From: Nanobdellota archaeon
Lineage (GTDB): Archaea > Nanobdellota > Nanobdellia > Pacearchaeales > UBA12030
Length of the DNA: 6,602 nt
Reading direction: 5' to 3'
NCBI GenBank assembly: GCA_022572525.1
Contig: JACZVS010000027.1
Location: 1 to 6,602 of the forward strand
Numbering within the stretch: position 1 is the stretch's first letter; every line of letters starts with the position of its first letter. The position numbers were made by a program, and so were the translations under genes. Positions 1-4,957 of the stretch are shown here, in pieces. Below the pieces are notes generated by a model, which worked only from the letters and a program-made list of their open reading frames with translations, made no database searches and was not told the DNA's origin.

Positions 1-514
1 TAAGGCCTGAGATAATTAGTTTTGGCTTTTCTTGCTGAGCAAGTTTTCTAATGCTATCCATATCAAGAAGTTCTGTTTCCTTATCAACTCCATACTGAAT
101 CGCATTGTAGATCTTGCCTGAGAAATTTACAGGACTCCCATGTGTGAGATGACCTCCACAACTAAGATCAAGGCCTAGAAATTTGTCTCCCGGCTGCAAA
201 AAGGCAAGGAATACAGCTTGATTTGCAGGACTTCCTGAATATGGCTGAACATTAGCATGTTCTGCTCCAAACAGCTTTTTTGCTCTTTCAATTGCAATCA
301 ACTCTATGTTGTCAACAAATTCATTTCCTTGATAATATCTTTTCTTTGGATAACCTTCACTATATTTGTTAATTGGAACTGTTCCTGTTGCTTCAAGTAC
401 TGCCTTGCTGACATAGTTCTCAGACGGAATCATATTAAGGACATCTTTCTGCCTTTGCAATTCTTTTTCTAGTTGCTGATAAACTTCTGGATCGCTTTGT
501 TCTATTTCATTCAT
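1..514 (-). CDS. glyA: Serine hydroxymethyltransferase, N-terminal 171 residues (3' end outside window)
   Basis: This PLP-dependent cytosolic enzyme converts serine and tetrahydrofolate to glycine and 5,10-methylene-THF, the one-carbon donor used by ThyA. The visible 171 residues match the family's N-terminal part: SEN at 31-33, NKYSEGYP at 49-56, [10 protein letters not shown] at 59-68, [11 protein letters not shown] at 88-98 and [15 protein letters not shown] at 120-134. Tyr51, Glu53, Tyr61 and His122 align with E. coli Tyr55, Glu57, Tyr65 and His126 (the residue stacking on PLP). The PLP-binding lysine and C-terminal domain lie beyond the left edge. The start is the ATG at 514-512, which overlaps the folA stop as ATGA and implies translational coupling. 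A weak purine-rich site (AGGAAGAG, 528-521) sits 8 bases upstream. Unusual local residues are Gln62, where E. coli has Gly66, and Cys119, where E. coli has His123. It is the third gene of the thyA-folA-glyA operon. Identification is secure; completeness cannot be judged. Confidence 0.96.
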   Translation of the reverse strand, partial: MNEIEQSDPEVYQQLEKELQRQKDVLNMIPSENYVSKAVLEATGTVPINKYSEGYPKKRYYQGNEFVDNIELIAIERAKKLFGAEHANVQPYSGSPANQAVFLAFLQPGDKFLGLDLSCGGHLTHGSPVNFSGKIYNAIQYGVDKETELLDMDSIRKLAQQEKPKLIISGL

Positions 515-981
515 TCTTTTCTCTTCCTTTTGTAATATACAACTTCAAATTCCTCGAATTCTTCTCTTTTTTCTATTTCCCAGTCCTTTTCATCGAATTC
601 TGGAAAGAACCTGTCCCCCTCATAATCTTTTTTCATATGAGAAATTATCATTCTATCAGCTAGAGGTAACATTTGTTCATAAACCATCGCCCCTCCTGCT
701 ATGATTATTTCCTTGCCATAAGATTTTGCTTTTTCTAATGCCTCTTCCATGCTATTACAGACATCAACTCCTCCAATATGCTTCTTTGTTGCGCTAAGGA
801 CAACAGTGTTTCGATTTGGCAATGGTTTGCCAATTGAGTAAAAAGTATTCTCCCCCATGATTAATGTTTTCCCCTCTGTTAATCTTTTAAAATTCTTGAG
901 GTCATCTGGAATGTGCCATGGCAGCTGATTGTCTTTTCCGATAACTCTCTTCTTTGTCATTGCTACTACAATAGTTATCAT
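511..981 (-). CDS. folA: Dihydrofolate reductase
   Basis: This cytosolic reductase regenerates tetrahydrofolate from the dihydrofolate released by ThyA. The 156 residues equal the usual bacterial length (E. coli 159). The fold motifs are in order: [16 protein letters not shown] at 7-22, PDDLKNFK at 25-32 with the catalytic acid Asp27, [17 protein letters not shown] at 41-57 with the folate-carboxylate-binding Arg57, GGAMVYEQ with the second cofactor glycine pair at 96-97, and [13 protein letters not shown] near the end. The position matching E. coli Arg44 in the normal MGR motif is Glu44, and Ser64 is Ala64; both E. coli residues bind the 2'-phosphate of NADPH, so cofactor preference may differ. 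The position equivalent to Arg98 is Met. The ATG at 981 lies 5 bases after the thyA stop, and the stop overlaps glyA by four bases. There is no strong Shine-Dalgarno, so expression probably depends on coupling to thyA. Confidence 0.96.
   Translation of the reverse strand: MITIVVAMTKKRVIGKDNQLPWHIPDDLKNFKRLTEGKTLIMGENTFYSIGKPLPNRNTVVLSATKKHIGGVDVCNSMEEALEKAKSYGKEIIIAGGAMVYEQMLPLADRMIISHMKKDYEGDRFFPEFDEKDWEIEKREEFEEFEVVYYKRKRKE
521..528 (-). promoter_or_regulatory. Possible ribosome binding site for glyA
   Basis: AGGAAGAG on the minus strand lies 8 bases before the glyA ATG, inside the last codons of folA. It is a weak match to the Shine-Dalgarno consensus, but glyA is an internal operon gene, where archaea often keep such sites. 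Purine richness could also simply reflect the Lys/Arg/Glu codons at the end of folA. Confidence 0.4.
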
Positions 982-986
982 CTTCT

Positions 987-1874
987 TTAGACAGCTATCT
1001 GGAATGGGATTCTCGGATGGCTCTCATAGCCAATAAGTTCTGTATCTTCAGACTTCCATCTGAAAATAGAATAAGGTTTTCTTTTATCGAATCCTTTTGT
1101 CTTGATTCTAGGTAATTCGTATCTGTTTGAATCTCTGCCTAGCTGTTCTTTTGCTCCATCTACATGATTTACATAGATGTGGGTATCTGCTAAGAATCCA
1201 ATGAGCTTACCTTCTTTAAATCCAGATTCTTTCGCAAGCAAATGTAGCAATAAGGCATAACTTGCAATGTTAAATGGAAGGCCCAACATGACGTCCACTG
1301 AGCGTTGATTCCACAAAAGATTTATCTTGTTATCCACTATGGTGACTTGAAAAGCATAGTGGCATGGCGGGAGAGCCATGCTTGGCATATCTGCAGGATT
1401 CCACGCCAAAACAATCATCCTTCTATCTCCCGGATCTCTTCTGAGAGTGTTAATAACTCTCTTTAATTGATCTATGCCTTGCCCTCCGTGCCAAACATCA
1501 TAATTTTCATATTTTGCACCGTAGTGTCTCCATTGAAATCCATAAATCGGTCCTAAATCCCTTTCTTTTAACATCCTTGCCTTTGCTTCTAAATCATGAC
1601 CATACTCTGCTTTCTGTGAATTAGCCCATTCATCCCAAATATGGGTGTTTTTTTGTTGCAACCACTTTTTATCAGTTAGTCCTTTAATGAAAAATTCCAG
1701 TTCTATTTTAACATTCTTAAATGGAACTTTTTTTGTTGTAAGAAGAGGAAACCCTTTTTGCATGTCATGTTCAAACATTGCTCCAGCAATTGTTATTGCA
1801 TCGACTCCGGTCCTATTCTTTTTAACTATCCCATGTTCCAGAATTCTTTTAACTATATCAAGATAATTCTTCAC
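987..1874 (-). CDS. thyA: Thymidylate synthase (ThyA family)
   Basis: This cytosolic enzyme methylates dUMP to dTMP using 5,10-methylene-THF as both one-carbon donor and reductant, releasing dihydrofolate. All key residues are visible: Arg21 (phosphate), GPIYGFQWRHYGA at 108-120, Arg151-Arg152 in DPGDRR, the nucleophile Cys171 in LPPCHYAFQ, Arg191 and Asp194 in NQRSVDVMLGLPFN, Asn202, and His232/Tyr234 in DTHIYVNH. The C-terminus ends in FQIAV, like the closing tail of the family. At 295 residues it is longer than E. coli ThyA (264) because of an insertion around residues 85-105, within the range seen in the family. The start is GTG at 1874-1872: the frame upstream has no ATG before a stop, and a TATA-like box lies 26 bases upstream. 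It is the first gene of the thyA-folA-glyA operon and is divergent from folC. It is the classical ThyA, not the flavin-dependent ThyX used by many archaea. Confidence 0.98.
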   Translation of the reverse strand: MKNYLDIVKRILEHGIVKKNRTGVDAITIAGAMFEHDMQKGFPLLTTKKVPFKNVKIELEFFIKGLTDKKWLQQKNTHIWDEWANSQKAEYGHDLEAKARMLKERDLGPIYGFQWRHYGAKYENYDVWHGGQGIDQLKRVINTLRRDPGDRRMIVLAWNPADMPSMALPPCHYAFQVTIVDNKINLLWNQRSVDVMLGLPFNIASYALLLHLLAKESGFKEGKLIGFLADTHIYVNHVDGAKEQLGRDSNRYELPRIKTKGFDKRKPYSIFRWKSEDTELIGYESHPRIPFQIAV

Positions 1875-1894
1875 TTTTCCCTTCCCTTTTTTAC

Positions 1895-1904
1895 CTTTTA
1901 AATA
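1895..1904 (-). promoter_or_regulatory. TATA-like box of the thyA operon
   Basis: TATTTAAAAG on the minus strand is centred about 26 bases before the thyA GTG. In archaea transcription starts 25-27 bases after the centre of box A, so the transcript would begin at or very near the GTG, as a leaderless mRNA. An alternative box (1920-1927) would give a leader of about 24 bases containing the purine-rich GGGAAGGG, a possible ribosome site. The two cannot be separated by reading alone. Confidence 0.5.
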
Positions 1905-1919
1905 GAAAGCATATTAAAC

Positions 1920-1927
1920 TTTAAATA
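1920..1927. promoter_or_regulatory. Second TATA-like element in the divergent thyA/folC intergenic region
   Basis: TTTAAATA on the plus strand is a perfect match to the archaeal box A consensus TTTAWATA, and its reverse complement TATTTAAA is also acceptable. It could serve thyA (leader of about 24 bases) or folC (leader of about 37 bases), or be a chance match in an AT-rich spacer. The whole divergent spacer, 1875-1986, is only 112 bases, so promoters in both directions must lie in it. Confidence 0.35.
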
Positions 1928-1956
1928 AATTTTGGTTTTCCCCTCTTTTAAGATAT

Positions 1957-1966
1957 CTTTTTAAAC
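1957..1966 (+). promoter_or_regulatory. TATA-like box of folC
   Basis: CTTTTTAAAC is centred about 25 bases before the folC ATG. The bases between it and the ATG are pyrimidine-rich (TTGCTTTTTC) and contain no Shine-Dalgarno, which fits a leaderless archaeal transcript starting at the ATG. Confidence 0.5.
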
Positions 1967-1986
1967 TTTGTTGCTTTTTCTTAGTC

Positions 1987-3249
1987 ATGATCCATAAAAC
2001 ACTTGGATATTTGTATGGGCTAAGAAGGTTTGGTATGAAACTTGGGTTAGAAGCCACCCAAAAAGTGGTGGAGATACTTGGCAATCCACAAAAAGAGTTC
2101 AAGAGTATCCATATCGCAGGAACAAATGGAAAAAGTAGTACTGCTGTCATGATTGCCAGAGTTTTACAAGAGGCAGGATATAAAGTTGGCCTCTACACCA
2201 GCCCCCATCTTGTTAAATTTAATGAAAGAATTCAAGTTAATGGCGAGAAGATTACTGATGAAGAACTAGTCCAGCTTACCGATCTGATTAAAGACAAACT
2301 TGCAGATAAAGTGCAGCCAACATTCTTTGAATTTACAACTGCTCTTGCTTTTCTTCATTTTGTTCATAAGAAAGTTGATATTGCCGTCGTAGAAGTTGGA
2401 CTTGGAGGTAGACTAGATGCTACAAATGTCCTAAATCCGCTTGTCGGAGTAATTACCAATATAGGATTAGAACATGAACAGCATTTAGGAGATACATTAG
2501 AGAAAATTGCGAAAGAAAAGGCAGAAATAATTAAACAAGGATCTGTTATTGTAACGGCTGAAAAGGAGAAAAACATTTTAGATTATTTCGCAAAAATCTG
2601 TAAAGAGAGGGATGCAGAACTTTTCGTTGTCCAAGAGAAGTTGCCTTTCAAGAAAGTAGCTGAAAATTTCGATCATCAGGAATTTGAAGTATCTGGCTTA
2701 GTGGAAGGAAAGTTTTCCCTTCCTCTACTCGGAGATCATCAGCTAGAGAATGCATGTACTGCGATGCTTGCTTTGCATTTGTTAGATAAGAAAGGAGTTA
2801 GTGTTCCTAAAGAAGCTATTCAGAAAGGCCTTAAAGGCGCTAAATTTTCTGGACGCTTGGAAGTTGTCTCAAAAGAGCCATTAATAATTGTTGACGGTGC
2901 ACACAATGCTGCTGGAATGATGGCTTTGTGTAATTACATTAAAAAGTTACCAAAGCGCAAGCTACTTGTACTAGGAATTTCAAAAGATAAGAACATTACA
3001 GAAATGATGAAGCTAGTTGTGCCTCTTTTTGAGGAAGTTATTGTTACTCAAGGCAACTTTAAGCCTACTGATACTTCTGTATTGGCAACCGAAGGAAGAA
3101 AATACATAAAGATCGTACATGAACTTCCAAAAATAGAAGATGCTCTTCTTGCTGCTCACGAATCCGTAGAAAAAGATGAGCTTCTGTTGGTAACAGGCTC
3201 GATATATATGGTAGGTGATGCGCTAGCAGCGCTTAAGAAAAATATTTAA
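1987..3249 (+). CDS. folC: Folylpolyglutamate synthase / dihydrofolate synthase
   Basis: This is an ATP-dependent Mur-ligase-type enzyme that adds glutamate to folates, which retains them in the cell and improves binding to ThyA and SHMT. Some members also join dihydropteroate to glutamate. At 420 residues it is full length (E. coli 422). Motifs in order: YLYGLRRFGMKLGLE at 8-22, P-loop HIAGTNGKSST at 42-52, SPHLVKFNERIQVNG at 72-86, FFEFTTALAF at 113-122, EVGLGGRLDATNV at 136-148, ITNIGLEHEQHLG at 156-168 followed by KEKAEIIK at 176-183 (the lysine region carbamylated in this family), GDHQLENA at 249-256, FSGRLEVV at 287-294 and DGAHNAAG at 303-310. The P-loop has Ser50 where the usual form is GTNGKGS. 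Whether it is bifunctional cannot be read from these motifs. It is divergent from thyA and ends inside the promoter of the next gene. Confidence 0.96.
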   Translation: MIHKTLGYLYGLRRFGMKLGLEATQKVVEILGNPQKEFKSIHIAGTNGKSSTAVMIARVLQEAGYKVGLYTSPHLVKFNERIQVNGEKITDEELVQLTDLIKDKLADKVQPTFFEFTTALAFLHFVHKKVDIAVVEVGLGGRLDATNVLNPLVGVITNIGLEHEQHLGDTLEKIAKEKAEIIKQGSVIVTAEKEKNILDYFAKICKERDAELFVVQEKLPFKKVAENFDHQEFEVSGLVEGKFSLPLLGDHQLENACTAMLALHLLDKKGVSVPKEAIQKGLKGAKFSGRLEVVSKEPLIIVDGAHNAAGMMALCNYIKKLPKRKLLVLGISKDKNITEMMKLVVPLFEEVIVTQGNFKPTDTSVLATEGRKYIKIVHELPKIEDALLAAHESVEKDELLLVTGSIYMVGDALAALKKNI

Positions 3250-3252
3250 AAT
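3243..3252 (+). promoter_or_regulatory. TATA-like box of the lamin-tail gene, overlapping the folC stop
   Basis: TATTTAAAAT covers the last codon and TAA stop of folC and is centred about 25 bases before the ATG at 3272. It is preceded by the purine run AAGAAAAA, a plausible BRE-like element. The spacer to the ATG is pyrimidine-rich (TTTCTCCTTCCTTT) with no Shine-Dalgarno, which again points to a leaderless transcript. The T-rich spacer could also help stop folC transcription. Confidence 0.55.
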
Positions 3253-3271
3253 TTGATTTCTCCTTCCTTTG

Positions 3272-4432
3272 ATGTTAAGGTTAAAAGGGGTACTTTTTAC
3301 ATTAATCTTGGTTTTCTTAATTCCTAATATTTCTGCAGATATTGTGATAAATGAATTTGAGCAGAATCCTGCTGGTACTGACAGGGGAAATGAATGGGTT
3401 GAATTGTATAGTAATGAAGAGATAAATTTAACTGGTTGGAAATTGATTAATGCTGATAATGATACTTTCTTTCTAAATGAAACTATAAATGGTTATCTTG
3501 TTATCACTTTTACTTCTCAATGGCTTGATAACTCAGATGAGAAAGTCATTCTTGTAGACAGTCATTCTAGTACAATAGATGAAACACCCCTGCTCTCTGA
3601 TACTAAAAACAATAACCTTTCATGGAATCTTTGTGGTGAAGAATGGAATTTTGTTGCTTCAACTCCTGGAAGTGAAAATGAATGTGGAAATGGTAATGGT
3701 GAAGAAGTGTGTGGCGATGGTGTTTTACAGCAAGGAGAAGAATGTGATGATGGCTCAGAAAATGGAGAATGTCCTGCAACATGTAGCGCTTCTTGTACGA
3801 TTAACTCTTGCGGTAACGGCAATGGAAATGAAGGTGAGCAAGAGCAACAAGAACGGCAAGAGCAACAAGAGGAAATATTAACATCTTCTGCTAGAATTCT
3901 TGAATCTCCTTCCTCAATGAAATTCGGAGAAATTAAGATTGTGAAAGCAAGCTTTTTTTCAGATGGCAATTATGATCTCTTATTTTTGCTTTATTCTGCT
4001 CCCAAAAGAGTTGCAAGAGATATTGATGAGAGTGTTATTACACCAAATAGGGTAGATGCTTCAACCGCTGTAAAGGCAAGAGCTTACAAAGGAGAGGAAA
4101 TAGAATTCTCTCTTGCCCTGAATCTTTTTGATAATTGCAATAAATATTACGATGATGGAAATTATGAGGTTTTCTTAAGGGGATTTTTCTCTGATAATGG
4201 CTGGAAGGCTATTGGAGATATTGCAAGCTTTTCTGTTTTCGCGGAATACAATGAAAATCTTTGTGAAGAAAAACCAGAAGTGAAAGAAGAGAAGAAAATA
4301 ACTGGCCAAACAACTTCTTCTCCAATCCTTTACCTTTCAAAGAGCAAAATTATAAAAAACATTGGGTTATGGATACTCATAGCACTAACTTTGTTATTGT
4401 TAATTGTAGTATGGAAGAAAAAGTTAATATAA
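3272..4432 (+). CDS. Membrane-anchored surface protein with lamin-tail domain and cysteine-rich repeat
   Basis: This 386-residue protein is predicted to be exported and tethered to the outer face of the membrane. Residues 1-22 form a signal peptide (basic start, hydrophobic core, likely cleavage after ISA). Residues 23-135 match the lamin-tail domain (LTD): IVINEFEQNPAG, EWVELYS, INLTGWKLIN, and the closing LCGEEWNFVASTPGSEN. Residues 147-180 are a Myxococcus-type cysteine-rich repeat (CGDGVLQQGEECDDG and four further cysteines). A Gln/Glu linker covers 187-201. Residues 207-325 look like a beta-sandwich domain, followed by a charged stalk, an ITGQ motif at 343-346, a membrane helix at about 362-381 and a basic tail (WKKKLI). 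The ATG at 3272 is preferred over the in-frame TTG just before it because it fits the leaderless spacing. LTDs occur in extracellular proteins and nucleases of bacteria and archaea; no catalytic domain is seen here, so binding or adhesion is the best guess. The last 22 bases overlap the next gene. Confidence 0.85.
   Translation: MLRLKGVLFTLILVFLIPNISADIVINEFEQNPAGTDRGNEWVELYSNEEINLTGWKLINADNDTFFLNETINGYLVITFTSQWLDNSDEKVILVDSHSSTIDETPLLSDTKNNNLSWNLCGEEWNFVASTPGSENECGNGNGEEVCGDGVLQQGEECDDGSENGECPATCSASCTINSCGNGNGNEGEQEQQERQEQQEEILTSSARILESPSSMKFGEIKIVKASFFSDGNYDLLFLLYSAPKRVARDIDESVITPNRVDASTAVKARAYKGEEIEFSLALNLFDNCNKYYDDGNYEVFLRGFFSDNGWKAIGDIASFSVFAEYNENLCEEKPEVKEEKKITGQTTSSPILYLSKSKIIKNIGLWILIALTLLLLIVVWKKKLI
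3838..3870 (+). repeat. Direct repeat encoding a Gln/Glu linker
   Basis: The 15 bases GCAAGAGCAACAAGA occur at 3838-3852 and again at 3856-3870, a period of 18 bases or six codons. They encode the linker EQEQQERQEQQEE between the cysteine-rich module and the following beta domain. Because the period keeps the frame, the copy number could change without breaking the gene. Confidence 0.85.
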
Positions 4433-4956
4433 GAGAAAAGTTGAATGAAGGGTATGTCCGAGCAATTCTCATTGTAGAAGTTCTAGGACGTCCAGCAGAG
4501 CATGTCGGTTCAGTATTGAAGGGTGTTGCAGATGCTATACAGAAAGATAAAAAGATAATCTTTCTGAACAGAAAACTGTATAGGCCAAAAAAAGTTAAGG
4601 AAGCAAAGGACCTTTTCACTTCATTTATGGAAATCGAAGTGTTGGCAGAAGGCTTAGTAAAGCTATTTGATATGTGTTTTGATTATATGCCCTCTTCTAT
4701 TGAAATTGTCGAGCCGACAGAAGTAAAATTTAATCTTACACAAGCAAACTCTATCATAAATGATCTTGCCTCTAGACTGCATAAATATGATGCAGTTGCA
4801 AAGGAACTCAAAATAGAAAAACAGATTTTGCAAGATAAATTAAATGAGTTACTCAAAGGAAATCCGATTATAGAGACAGAAGACGTTAAGGTAGAAATTG
4901 GCAAGAAGGAAGAGGCTAAAGAATCTCCAGAACAGAAAAAAGATAGAGCAGACTAA
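4411..4956 (+). CDS. Uncharacterised soluble protein with C-terminal coiled coil
   Basis: I do not recognise a characterised family. The 181-residue product has no signal peptide or membrane helix and is probably cytosolic. Residues 1-105 look like a compact alpha/beta domain: helix, strand VRAILIVEVLG (16-26), a helix containing EHVGSVLKGVADAI, strand KKIIFLNRK, then MEIEVLAEGLVKLFDMCFDYMPSSIEIVEP (73-102), which ends with a cysteine and a MPSSIEIVEP turn. Residues 107-150 read as a helix with heptad-like hydrophobic spacing, probably a coiled coil. Residues 151-181 are a highly charged Lys/Glu tail, probably disordered. The layout resembles conserved hypothetical proteins that I associate with Woesearchaeota-type genomes, but this is from memory. 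The ATG at 4411 was chosen because translation from it starts a sensible domain; an upstream in-frame ATG at 4369 would add 14 residues lying deep in the preceding membrane-helix codons. It overlaps the upstream gene by 22 bases in another frame and has no obvious Shine-Dalgarno. Confidence 0.8.
   Translation: MEEKVNIREKLNEGYVRAILIVEVLGRPAEHVGSVLKGVADAIQKDKKIIFLNRKLYRPKKVKEAKDLFTSFMEIEVLAEGLVKLFDMCFDYMPSSIEIVEPTEVKFNLTQANSIINDLASRLHKYDAVAKELKIEKQILQDKLNELLKGNPIIETEDVKVEIGKKEEAKESPEQKKDRAD
4936..4941 (-). terminator. Possible T-rich terminator of the minus-strand surface-protein gene
   Basis: Read on the minus strand this is a run of six T, 17 bases past the stop of the 4958-6602 gene. Archaeal RNA polymerase can stop at oligo-T without a hairpin. 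It lies inside the coding end of the opposite gene, because the two stop codons are only one base apart. Confidence 0.3.
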
Positions 4957-4957
4957 T

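Noticed and set aside
1645..2150. Open frames opposite thyA and folC (1645-1866 plus; 1914-2150 minus)
   Set aside because: They lie wholly or mostly antisense to strongly supported enzymes, give low-complexity Ser/Phe/Leu-rich peptides, and have no start context.
3269..3271. TTG as start of the lamin-tail gene
   Set aside because: The adjacent ATG at 3272 gives the same signal peptide and better fits a leaderless start 25 bases after the TATA box.
3562..3969. Frames on both strands within the lamin-tail gene (3562-3969 minus, 3579-3881 plus)
   Set aside because: The peptides are shadows of the Cys/Gly/Glu-rich codons; the minus frame is a Ser/Pro/Cys-rich mirror of the linker and shows no domain.
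4369..4410. Earlier ATG (4369) for the coiled-coil gene, with TATAAAAAAC at 4351-4360 as its promoter
   Set aside because: The extra 14 residues (MDTHSTNFVIVNCS) are encoded by the frame-shifted membrane-helix codons of the upstream gene, and the AT-rich element is only about 14 bases before that ATG, too close for an archaeal TATA box. A leadered start to 4411 from it is possible but unsupported.
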